Source: Calocera cornea HHB12733
Lineage: Eukaryota; Basidiomycota; Dacrymycetes; Dacrymycetales; Dacrymycetaceae
Reading direction: 5' to 3'
DNA: 64,000 nt
Assembly (NCBI GenBank): GCA_001632435.1
Contig: KV423990.1
Span: 1-64,000, forward strand
This document shows, one piece after another, positions 9,881 through 19,825 of the stretch. Numbering within the stretch: position 1 is the first letter of the stretch; the number at the start of each line of letters is the position of its first letter. The notes under the pieces are model-generated. The model was not told the origin of the DNA. It was given only the letters and a program-made list of their open reading frames with translations, and ran no database searches. The position numbers were made by a program, and so were the translations under genes.

Positions 9881-11033
9881 ATGAAGACGATCAAAGGCCC
9901 CGCCATCTTCGTCGCCCAATACCTGTCCGACACCCCGCCGTACAACACCCTCCCCTCCCTCGCCGCCTGGGCCGGCTCCCTGGGGTACAAAGGCCTGCAG
10001 ATCCCCGTCGACCCCCGGCTGATCGACATCGACCGCGCGGCGTCCTCGCCCGAGTACTGCGCCGAGCTCCTGGCGAGCGTGCGACAACACGGCGTGGAGA
10101 TCACCGAGCTGTCCACGCACCTCCAGGGGCAGCTCATCGCCGTCCACCCGGCCTACTCAGAGCTCTTCGACGGCTTCGCCCCCGCCGATCTGCGGGGCGA
10201 CCCGGCCGCGCGCACAGAATGGGCGCGCTCACAGCTCTTCGCCGCGGCGCAAGCGAGCAAGAACCTGGGCCTGACGGCGCACGCCACGTTCTCCGGCGCG
10301 CTCGCATGGCCCTTCTTTTACCCTTGGCCACAGCGCCCGCCCGGGCTTGTCGACACTGCGTTCGCCGAGCTGGCGCGGCGCTGGCTGCCCATCCTGGACG
10401 CGTTCGACGCGGCGGGCGTCGACGTATGCTACGAGATCCACCCGGGCGAGGACCTCCACGACGGCGTCTCCTTCGAGCGGTTCCTCTCCGCCGTCCACAA
10501 CCACCGCCGCGCGTGCATCCTGTACGACCCAAGCCATTTCGTCCTCCAGCAGCTGGACTATGTGCGCTTCCTGGATATCTATCATGAGCGCATCAGGATT
10601 GCGCATATTAAGGATGCGGAGTTTAGCTCGGATGGGAGACAGGGTGCGTGAGCTGCGTGCTGTTTCTCCCCCCATCTGTCCTTCTTTCTTTCCCCCGCTT
10701 TCTGCGGAGGTAGGACGGCGCATGCTGACGCAGGACCGCACAGGCGTCTACGGCGGCTACTCGGACTGGCCCGACCGTGCTGGCCGCTTCCGCGCGCTCG
10801 GTGACGGCCAAGTCGACTTCCGGGCCATCTTCACCCGGCTGGCAAAGTACGACTACCCCGGGTGGGCGGTGCTCGAGAACGAGTGCGCGTACAAGCACCC
10901 CGAGGACGCCGCGCGGGAGGGCGCCGCGTTCATCAGCCGGCATATCATCCGCGTCGCCGAGGGCGCGTTTGATGATTTTGCGGGGAGCGGGGTGGAGGGA
11001 GAGGGGATCAGGAAGGTCTTGGGCATTGAGTGA
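9881..11033 (+). CDS. Sugar phosphate isomerase/epimerase-like TIM-barrel protein
   Basis: Joined as 9881..10643, 10744..11033; 350 aa. It belongs to the xylose-isomerase-like TIM-barrel superfamily (IolE/AP endonuclease 2 type), whose members use a divalent metal to isomerise or epimerise sugars and inositols. Candidate metal ligands are E185 (YEIHPGEDLHDG), D216 and H219 (YDPSHF), H242 (AHIKDAEF) and E299 (AVLENE). The splice choice GRQ|GVYGGYSDW restores the family motif: the nearer acceptor at 10733 gives a wrong frame, while the one at 10743 joins cleanly. Substrate cannot be read from sequence. The protein resembles bacterial members throughout. It is tail-to-tail with a P450, ending 122 bp from it. 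Confidence 0.88.
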
Positions 11034-11155
11034 GCTGCGGGCTTTTGCCGGGGCAAGGTGTAGGCACTTTGTTGGTGTTGTCATTACAGCTTAGAGAACC
11101 CAATAACCGAATAACAAAGCATGGCATTCCCCACCCCACCGCTTCCCTTCCCCTG

Positions 11156-13109
11156 CTACGCCGCCTTCCTCACCAGCAGAGGCAGGGTGCTCCTCCTGTC
11201 CCCGCGGACCTTCGGCCGCACCACAAAGCTCACAAACGGCTCCACCTCCAGTGCCGGGTCCGGGGCGAACTCGAACCCGCTCACGAGCGCGGAGAGCACG
11301 GTGCGGATCTCGGACATTGCAAACGCGCGGCCGATGCAGACGCGCGGGCCGTCCGAGAAGGCCCAGACGGTGCTTGTGCTGCTCCCACCACTTCCGGCGC
11401 TTCCGGTGCTTCCGGAGATGGCGCTGGCGGCCGGCTTGAGCCACTGCTCGGGGTTCCACGGCCCTGGATGGCCCTCGTTTCCCAGGACGTTCAGAGGGAT
11501 GTACACCACGGTGCCCTTGTCGACCCAGAGCGCGCGGCCGTCGCCCAGCGGGACGAGGTCGTCCGTCTCGGCCTCCCTGTGCAGGTCAAGGACGGGCGGG
11601 TGCAGCCGGAGGGTCTCGCGGATCACGGCGTCTAGCAGGGGCGGGTGGGGCTGGGGGCCGGAGCCGGGTTGGGATGCGGATGCGGAGGCGCGGAGCTCGT
11701 CGCGCAGGGCAGCTTGGGACGCAGGGTGCAGGGCGAGCTCGTACAGCGCCCAGGAGATGGCGCACGAGGTCGTCTCGTATCCCGCGAACACGAGGGTCAT
11801 TATCTACCGCCGCAGCACCGTGTGAGCACGGCCGGCTGGGTTCGGGGAGCGGGACGGTGGAGGAACGGGAGAGGGAGCGGGACGCACCTGGGCCTCGATC
11901 TCGTCATCGTCGATCCCGCTGCCTTCCTCGGCGGCCTGCTGCTCGAGGATGCCTATGACTGTGCGGCCGGCGAGCGAGCCGGACTCCTGCCGCACGCGCT
12001 TGACTTCCGCGCCGAGCTTCTTGCGCACTTCGCCTGCACCCAAGGCGGTTAGCAATCTTCCCACATGTACTTCGGCAGACCCGGCGGGCAGAGGGAGGGA
12101 TGGGAGGAGGCGAGGAGACGCACCGATGCTCTTCGTCCGCTTACTCGGCATCTTCAGTACCCCCGGCCAGACAAACAGCACCGCCCTGAGGACGAACGCG
12201 GCGTACGTCCCACTCGAGTCCGTAAGCTTGTCGAAAGTAGTCGCGAGCGGATGCTGCTCCGAGCCGTCGACGGCGCTGTCGAGGCTGCCGAATGGGTACC
12301 CGAAGCCCGCCAGCCCGATCGCGTCCAGGGAGAGGCGGTTCGCCCAGTACTGCACGTCGATGCTCAGTGCCTTCCCTCCCGCAGCGTCATCTTGTGCTGG
12401 GGTGGCTGCCTTCCCAGCGGCGGTGGGGGTGAGCAGCGCCTCCCAAGCATCGACGACCTTGCCCGTGCACTGCTCGAAAACCTCGTGCATCCCCCGCAGC
12501 GCCTGGGGCGTGAACGCGCGCGCCATCCGCTTCCTCTGTCCCGCGTGCTTCTCTCCCTCGGAGACAAGCACCCCCTCGCCCAGGAGGGTGCCGAGCCAGA
12601 GCCTGCCACCCAGGGGCTTGGGGTAGGTGTACACGGAGGTGGTGAGGACGTGGTGGAGCGCCGAGGGGAGGGTGAGGGTGATGTTCTTTGCCTGGTCAGC
12701 GCGTCAGAAGGCTGCAACACGCTGACACGCTGACACGCTGAGATGGGCGTACCCCCAGCACACCGCGGAATCGGTAAGCACCGCCGTACTTGGCCGACCA
12801 CGCGTCCAAGAGCTTGCCAGGCGGCGCATCGTCATACAGCGCCTTCTCGAGCCCCCACACCAGGCTGGTCGGCCACGGTCCTGGGAGATCGTGGTAGCGC
12901 AGGATCCTGTACCCGTTCGGGTTGGCGGGGCGGTTGTACGAGTCGAGGGCGAGGGCGAGGAGTGAGTAGAGGGTGAGGGTGTGGAGGGTGAGGCGTGCGA
13001 GGTGGGGGAGCTGGGCGAGGACGGGGAGGAGGGTGGGGAGGAGGGGCAGGACGAGGCGGTCGAGCGGGACGGCGAGGGCGAGGGCGAGGGCGAGGACGGA
13101 GAGCGACAT
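11156..13109 (-). CDS. Cytochrome P450 monooxygenase
   Basis: Joined as complement(11156..11803, 11888..12033, 12124..12691, 12753..13109); 572 aa. It is a membrane-anchored haem-thiolate oxygenase. A very hydrophobic N-terminal anchor (residues 1-55) precedes LPGPWPTSLVWG. The I-helix oxygen-binding motif is FAGYETTS (363-370), the K-helix ETLR is at 420-423, the PERF-like region is WNPEQWL, and the haem loop FSDGPRVCIG carries ligand Cys513. A Gly/Ser-rich insert (about 485-502) just before the haem loop is unusual and is partly encoded by CGCTTCCGG-type repeats. Substrate is unknown. The converging isomerase-like neighbour could suggest a catabolic or secondary-metabolite pair, but two genes do not make a cluster. 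All four exons join in frame. Confidence 0.93.
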
Positions 13110-13855
13110 GGGGCTGCAGAGCTGTCTGGGGCGGGTATCGCACGGCGGGCACAGCAGAGGGTATTGAGAGCCTGCGAGAGGAGGGACGGCGCCTATCCAC
13201 CGCCGCCACGGTCGGATTCGCAATCGAGCACTGGCACCTCTGACTGGAAGGAATGTCAGGGACCGGCCCGAGTGACTCGCCGCACCCGCGTTTGGTTTTT
13301 TTTCCCCAATATATAATCATTTTCGCACATATCAGCTACGTAGTAGGTTTCGACATACAGCCCATAACAGAGACATGCGAGAAACATGCGTTGGTATCTT
13401 AACTGGGGAAAAGGCAGGGTTGCAGGAGCGCGAGAGGGAGAGCAGAGGCAGAGCAGGGAAACGAGACGGGACGGGCGGGCTAGCGCAGGAGCGAGGATGC
13501 GATACTGGATGGTGGTAGTGCTAGGCTGAGACAGAGGGCGAGCGGGCGGAGGCAGGGTTAGGCCGAGGGCCGGGGGAACGGGAACGGGAACGGGATTGGG
13601 AACGGGAATGGGGATTAAGCTTGTTGTTGTGAGAGCGGGCGGGTTGCAAGAAACGTGGGGGACCCCAAGAGTGCCGGCAAGATACAGGATCGGACCAGGA
13701 CTGGCTGGAGAGGCAAGAAAACAGCGTGCGGGTTGCGGGGTGCGGGTTGCGGGTGGTTTGGTCTGGCTGATGCGGGTGCAGAGTGGGTGGGTGGGTGCGG
13801 GGGTGCCCAGGGCAGAGGCAGACCAGGGACGGTGCTGCGTCTGCGGGGCGGGGAA
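13110..13855. other. Intergenic with G-rich hexamer runs
   Basis: This interval holds the P450 5' region and the 3' region of the RRM gene. It contains tandem GGGAAC-type units at about 13575-13615 and GGGTTGC/GGGTGCG runs at about 13722-13760, all G-rich on the plus strand. In transcripts of the minus-strand RRM gene these would be C-rich 3' UTR. Long frames antisense to the RRM gene start here and are not genes. Confidence 0.5.
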
Positions 13856-15917
13856 TCAGTAGGCGAGCTCGGACGGGGCGGCCTCGTCGGAGGGGACGAT
13901 GATGTCGTGTTCTGCCTCGCGTGCATCTGCCTCGTCCGCGTCGGCGTCGAGCAGGCCGTCGTCGTACGCGTATCCGTACTCGGCGGGCGGCTCGAGCGGG
14001 GAGCCGGCGGCCTCGCTGCCGGCGAACGCGGGCGCGGGCGGGGCGAGCTCGCCCGGCTCGGCAGACAGGGCCGAGGCGGAGATGGGGGAGATCTCGGTGC
14101 CGGCCCCGCCCGCGCCGCCGCCGTGGGTGGACGAGGCGGTGTTGTTGCGCCTGCTGCCGCCGCCCTGGACGCCCGCGCGGGGCGGGTTGGCGCACCTGTC
14201 CTTGCCGTAGGAGACGCGGAGGTGGGCGTAGTCTGGGCGGACGCGCATGGCCTCGATGGCCTTCATCGCGCTGGAGATGTTTGTAAAGTTGACCCAGGCG
14301 CAGTTCTTCTCGCGGAGCGAGTTGATGAGCTCGATGTCGCCAAACTCGCCAAAGTCGCGCTTGAGCCGGTCCTCGCTCCACTTGTCCCAGTCGTCAATGT
14401 TGCCCACGTACACGTTCCGCGTCGCGCCGCCCTGGACGGCGACGGCGAGTGCGGGCGGGAGCGGGTTGGAGCTCTTGCCCCAGCCGATCTTGAGCCGGCG
14501 GTTGTTGACGGAGAGGCCCTGGATCGAGGCGATGTTGAAGAAGGCGAGGGCGGCGGTGGGGTCGATGAACGTGACAAAGGCGATGTGCTTGTCCTTCATG
14601 TAGCGCACGCTCTGCAGTACGCCGCCGCGGACGGCGTTGCACAGGTCCTCGGCGGTGGTGTCGGGGTGGATGTTGCCGAGGTAGACGGTGCGCATGTTGG
14701 GCGCGGCCCCGCCGGCGGCGAAGGGCGAGCCCATCTGGACCTGCATGAACTGGGGGCCCTGCGCCGCGCCGGTGGGGTTGAAGGGGATGTTCTGGCCCAT
14801 GTTGACGGCGGCGGCGAGCGTCGCGGCGGCGGGGACGAGCTGCTGGGGCTGCATGGGGTTCTGCATCCCGCCGGGGCCGAGCATCTTTCCCTGCTGGCCC
14901 TTGGGCACGTACGTGCACCGGTCCTTGCCGTAGTTGACGCGCTTTCCCTGCCAGTTGGGCTCCTGCGAGAGCTGGGACACGGCCTGCAGGTACTGTCAGC
15001 ATCGGCCCTTGCCTCTCGCAGCCTGTATGCGCACCTTTATCGCGCTCTGCACACTGAGGAAGTGGACAAAGCCGACGTTCTTGTCCTTGAGGATCTTGAT
15101 CTGGTCAATCGGGCCAAAGCGGCCCAGGTCGTCCCGGAGCATGTCCTCGGTGACGAAGTCCTCGAGCCCGCCCAGGTAGACGTTGCGCGAGGCGTTGTAC
15201 TGCATGACGGCTGCGGCGACGGAGGGCGGGACGGGTGTGGCCTTTCCCCAGCCGATCTTGAGCTCCATGCCGTGCAGCTGGAGCTTCTTGATGCTCGCGT
15301 CGTTGTAGAAGGCGAGGGCGGTGGGGGCGTCGAGGAAGGAGACGAACGCGCAGTTCTTCTCGGGGAGGAGGCGGACGGACTCGAGCGGGCCCGTCGAGCG
15401 GACGAGGGAGAGCAGCTCGTCGATCGTGCCGGCGGAGGGCAGGTTGCCGATGTACACCGTGCGCTGGTTCGGGTTGAGCGGCGCGCCTGCGAGCGGGTTC
15501 ATCATGCCACCCTGGGCGCCGTAGAACGCTTGCACGGGCATCTTGCCGGCCATGCCACTCAGGTCGTAGCCGTAGCCGGCGAAGCCCATGCCCATGCCCA
15601 TGCCGAGCCCGACGTTCTGGCCAAAGCCGGGGTTCATGCCCATCATGCCGTTCATGCCGTTCATGCCCTGCATGTTCTGCATGTTCTGCATGTTCTGCAC
15701 GTTTTGCATATTCTGGAGGTTCTGCATGTTCTGGAGGTTCTGCATCCCGGCCATACCGCCCATCATCCCGATGTTGAGGGGCGTGCCGTTGAAGCTGAAA
15801 CCGTTGGCGGCGCTCGGGGAGGTGCCGTTGGCCTGGCTGGGGACGAAAGGCGACGCGGGGGCGGTGTAGGAGCCGTTGATGCTGCCCTGCTGGGGCCCGG
15901 TCTGCTGGCCGGTGAGC

Positions 15918-15950
<33 letters not shown>

Positions 15951-16486
15951 GCGGCCGCCGCGGAGGTGATGCTGGTGATGGGGGAGCCGTACATTGGCTG
16001 CTGCTGGTAGGCGGGGACGGCGAGCTGCTGGGCGTGGCCCATGCCGACGCCGTACATAGGCTGCTGCTGGGGCTGGTGCAGGGCGTGCGCCTGGTGCTGG
16101 GAGGCGAGCAGGGCGGCCTGGTGGTGCGGGGCGTTTGGGCCATAGCCGTAGTTGGCGTACTTTGCGGCGTTGGCGGCGGCTGCGGCTGCGGAGGAGTCTG
16201 AGGAGGTGGACGAGTTGAGCGCAGAGGCGGTCGACGCGGCGGGCAGGGAGGAGCCGGGGGACCAGCGCGGCTTCTTGTTGGCGGCCTCGGTGGATGACTC
16301 GTGAGCGCGCTATGGGGTGTTAGGGAGTGAGAGAGACGGGTGGGACGGGGACGGGGGGCGCACCTTCATGAGGTCAAAGTCAAAGTAGTTCGGGACCTGG
16401 AGGTGGTCGGGGCTCGAGAAGTGGGGGTGCGGGTGGTGGCCGAAGGGGGCGTACTGGTCGATGGGGGAATCGTCCATCATCAACAT
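13856..16486 (-). CDS. Four-RRM RNA-binding protein, Nrd1/Mrn1 type
   Basis: Joined as complement(13856..14983, 15035..16309, 16364..16486); 841 aa. It resembles S. pombe Nrd1 and S. cerevisiae Mrn1, cytoplasmic mRNA-binding regulators of differentiation. Four RRMs are visible. RRM1 (about 320-395) has TVYIGNLP and CAFVSFLD; RRM2 (about 413-490) has NVYLGGLE and VGFVHFLS; RRM3 (about 564-640) has TVYLGNIH and IAFVTFID; RRM4 (about 661-735) has NVYVGNID and CAWVNFTN. Each pair is followed by the family signature VNYGKDRC or VSYGKDRC. The first half is disordered, with a 10-Gln run and a Met/Asn/Gln repeat (15655-15760). The tail is acidic. The start at 16486 reads MLMMDDSPIDQY; a Met two codons later is also possible. 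The 5' region contains an assembly gap. Confidence 0.9.
15655..15965 (-). repeat. In-frame coding repeats (QNM array and polyglutamine)
   Basis: Within the RRM gene, near-identical 9-nt units encode a run of Gln-Asn-Met and Gln-Asn-Leu triplets (about 15660-15750), continuing into Gly-Met-Asn. A CTG/CAG run at about 15919-15948 encodes ten Gln. Both lie in the disordered N-terminal half and are expected to vary in length. Confidence 0.85.
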
Positions 16487-17503
16487 TGGTGCGGGGGTGT
16501 GTTGTGTGCGGTGGTGGGCGTGGGCGTGGGCGTGGGCGTGGACGCGGACGACACGGGATGTGTGTGGTGCGGTGTGGGGAGGGGACAAAGGAGTGTGTGT
16601 GGTGCAAAAGAGCGGAAGGGCGGAAAGAGCGAGAGGCCAGAAGGGTAGCGACCGAGAACGGGTGAACGGGCAGCAGCAAGCGAAGGATGTTGAACGATTG
16701 AAGGATGAACGGATCGAACGGTTGAAGGGTAGGGATGTGAAGAACGAAAGCAGAAAACAGCAGTCGGTCAGAACACGGTTTAGCGGGGAACGGCGGGCGG
16801 GNNNNNNNNNNNNNNNNNNNNNNNNNNNNNNNNNNNNNNNNNNNNNNNNNNNNNNNNNNNNNNNNNNNNNNNNNNNNNNNNNNNNNNNNNNNNNNNNNNN
16901 NGGGAGGGGGTAAGGAGCGGGAGTGGGCAAATGAAGGGACACGCACGAGACTGTACGAAAGAGAAACTGGACGGGCGGGTGGGTGGGTGCGGGGGGTGCG
17001 CTCACTCACTTAGTGCGCTGAATTAGAAGGGGGAAGCAAGGTGCGGTGCAGTGAAAGAGGGACGGGCTGCAGCTGTATGAATACGGGGCAGGGCAGAGGG
17101 GAAAACGACGAGGGAAGGCAAGGGAAGGGCAAGAATGAGAGACAAAGAGACAGAGACAGAGACAGAGAGACACACACACTCACACTCACACGCGCTCATG
17201 GAACCCCCCATCCGAAGCGTACAGTACACAGTCCACCCAAGCTCGTTAGATGCCGTCGGCGCGGCACCGCACCCTCCCGGGCTCATAATCATCACATCAC
17301 ATTGAAAGCTCCCGCCGCACGGGCCACCCACCCTAACAGCAACCGAACATGGCAACCAGGTACCGCGGCATACACACACCAACCAATACATACCGCACAC
17401 TGAACTGATTCAGTCAGGCTCAGTGGTGTCGCATTGGTTGCACGGCGCGCATGCATCCCATCTACAGTACTTACTGTACCGCCTACCACCTACCGCCTAC
17501 AGC
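16487..17503. other. 5' region of the RRM gene with an assembly gap
   Basis: No gene is supported. A GTGGGC tandem (about 16517-16545), a GAGACA/CACACA microsatellite (about 17144-17190) and the 100-N gap lie here. The tandem repeats probably caused the gap. Confidence 0.55.
16802..16901. other. Assembly gap (100 N)
   Basis: Exactly 100 Ns, a placeholder of unknown true length. The flanks are purine-rich and G-rich (GGCGGGCGGG on the left, GGGAGGGGG on the right). Confidence 1.
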
Positions 17504-19387
17504 CTACCACCCCACCGGCGGGGGCATATGGCGATACTGGTGAAGCTGCTGCTGCTCGTCCAGCACCGGCACCGGCACCCTCTCCTCCCCCTCCCCCGCG
17601 GCGCTCTCCTCCTCGCTCTCCCTCTCCTCCGGGGGGTCCTCCGGGATGTCCCCCTCCCCAAGCAAGTTCTTCAGCTCCCTGAGCCTGCCCATCCCTTCCT
17701 CCCTCTTCCTCTCCGCGCGCTCGAGCGTGGCCGCGGCCCTCCTTGCCACAAGCGTGCTCGCGTCGGCCTCAGGCTGGTGCCCCCCCTCCCGCGGCCGCCG
17801 CGAGGCGTCCCGCGCCAAGCGCTCGTCCCGCGCCTTGAGGAGCCGCAGGCGCTTGCGCTCGTCCGCCCGCAGCTCGTGCAGCTCCGCCTGCAGGTGCTTC
17901 TTGATCGGGTGCTCGAACGTCATGAACTCGCGCTCGGAGGCGGTGATGAGCAGCGGGGGGAACCTCTCCTGCTGTTCCTCTGCACCCACACCCCAACCCA
18001 ACCCAAACCACATCAGCCACCGCTCACAGACCCACATCCGCGCGGCATGGATAGCCCATGCCCCGGGAGAGCGAGCGAAAAGCGAAAGGAAACTCACGCG
18101 GCGCCCACTTGACAGCCTTAATCTCCCCGTGCCAGATAGCCAGCAGCAGCTTGGCCGACTTCTCCGCGCGCCAGGCGGCCTTCCCCTTGGGCATGCACGC
18201 CTTTGGCGTGCCGTCCGGCCAGCCGATCAGCCGGGAGCGGTCGCGGTGCAGGTCTATGGCGAATTTGGACCATCGCACGTGGCCGAACCTGTACCTGTCT
18301 GTTTTCCGCCAGTCGTCGTCAGCCACAGAGGGTCGCCTGCATTGCAATGCATTGTAGGGGACGTACACATGAGCGTGCGGAAGTCAAAGTCGACCATCCT
18401 CATGCCCCACTTCCTCTTCGCGCCCAGCACCTCCGTAAGCTTCTCGAGGCCCTCCTTGTCATTCGTGAACCTGTGCCGCTGGTACTGGAACCACTTGTCG
18501 ACATGCGGCGCGAGGCGGGTCGGCGCGCGCCTGCCCTCCTCCTTGGCCCCGCGGCGGTGGCCCTCCTCGCGCTCGTACGGCACCCACGCATCGCCGTACC
18601 GGTCGAGGAGGGCGAGGCGCTCGCGCTCGAGCTCGCGCGCGTCGGGGAAATGCAGCGTCTTCCCCGGCGGCTGCCGCTTCGCAGCGCGCACGTCCTCCGG
18701 GTCCTCCTCCCGCCAGTCCCCGGTGACCGCCTCGTCCCCCGCACCATCCGCCTCCTCAGCATCAGCGTCCTCCCCTCGTACACCCTCGCCCGCCTCGGCA
18801 TGCCTCGCTTTCTGGAGCCGGTGCTGGTGCTGGTGCTGGTGCATGCGCCCGCGCTCAGTCTGAGCCCCCCCCTCCCCCTCATCCAGCACACGCGCGATCC
18901 TCCGCGCCCGAAGCACATTCCGGAGCCCGCCCTCCCTGTCCAGCTCCTCCTTCGTGATCGCGTACGGGCTGGGGTTCTTCGCGCCCTTTCCCTTGCCCGC
19001 AGCGCGTCCGCTCGTCCCAGCCCGCAGGCGCGCGCTCGCCTTGCGCTCCGCCTCCGCCTTCCGGACCCGGCTGAGCGCGCGCTGGGCGGAGATCGGGGGG
19101 GCTGCGGCCTGCCCAGGGCCCGAGCCCGAGCCCGAGCCGGAGGCCAATGGCTCCTCGTCCGGCTGCCCCTCCAGCGGGAAGTGCGTGTGCGTGGCGGAGG
19201 GCAGGACGGCGGAGGTGAACGTCTTTAGGGAGCGGGCGATGCGGCTGACGGGGCGGCGCTGCTCTTTGTTTGCGTTGGCTAGGATTGGCGGGGGTGTGCT
19301 GGCTGAGGAGAGGGGCAGGGGCAGGCGGTGGGCGGCGCGTGTGAGGAAGCGGGCGACGGCGGAGGGTGTGTGGTGGGATGGGTGCAT
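17504..19387 (-). CDS. Conserved-looking hypothetical protein, Arg/Glu rich
   Basis: Joined as complement(17504..17979, 18098..18294, 18369..19387); 563 aa. I do not recognise the family. The N-terminus (MHPSHHTPSAVARFLTRAAH) is basic and amphipathic, so mitochondrial targeting is possible. The most conserved-looking parts are SPYAITKEELDREGGLRNVL, HVDKWFQYQRHRFTNDKEGL, KWGMRMVDFDFRTL, FGHVRWSKFAIDLHRDRSR and HPIKKHLQAELHELRADERK. An HQHQHQHR run comes from a GGTGCT repeat. The C-terminal third is a charged helix ending with an acidic stretch and a Gln/His tail. The exon 1-2 junction has two possible acceptors 6 nt apart (18295 or 18289), both in frame. A Met 28 codons upstream (19471) is less likely because its extension looks untranslated. 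Confidence 0.7.
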
Positions 19388-19825
19388 GTTGGGGGTGAAT
19401 GGCAGCAGAGGGCCGTGCAGTGCGAGGCCAAACAGAGTCGGAGGGTGTGCTAGCGCAGGCACGTCGAGCACTGCACAGTCCTGTCACTGCACAACGCACA
19501 ACGCCCACAACGCCCAGCTTCGGCTCAGGGCCCCGCCGCTGAAAAAAACGCTGCACGCGGAGCCGAACATATTCCGGCCTGAGAGGGCCACTTGCACCCT
19601 ACTGATACTGTAGTTAGGGACGATGCATTTACACATATGCTACCGGAAGACTCGAAGAATATATACAGACATCCCGCGCTCCCTCCCTCCTTCCCCCACC
19701 CGCCGCACAACCCCGTCACTCGCCCGCCAGCCCCACTCAGAGAACGTCCAATGAACAAATGCACAATGCACGATGCACAGTACGCCATGCACACAATCCA
19801 CACACGACCCACCGCGCGCGCCCGC
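19388..19825. other. Intergenic
   Basis: This 438 bp interval lies between two minus-strand genes. It holds the promoter of the gene ending at 17504 and the 3' region of the F-BAR gene. A TACTGTAG heptamer lies at about 19606. Nothing else is visible. Confidence 0.5.

Noticed and set aside
10734..10743. Earlier acceptor for exon 2 of the isomerase-like gene
   Set aside because: Splicing to 10733 shifts the frame; the acceptor ending at 10743 keeps it and yields the conserved GRQGVYGGY.
13655..16201. 848-codon open frame on the plus strand
   Set aside because: It lies exactly antisense to the RRM protein gene, is Val/Gly/Ala/Arg biased and arises from the high GC of the opposite frame.
17144..17190. 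Possible CRISPR-like direct repeats
   Set aside because: These are simple GAGACA and CACA microsatellites without spacers, in a eukaryotic genome.
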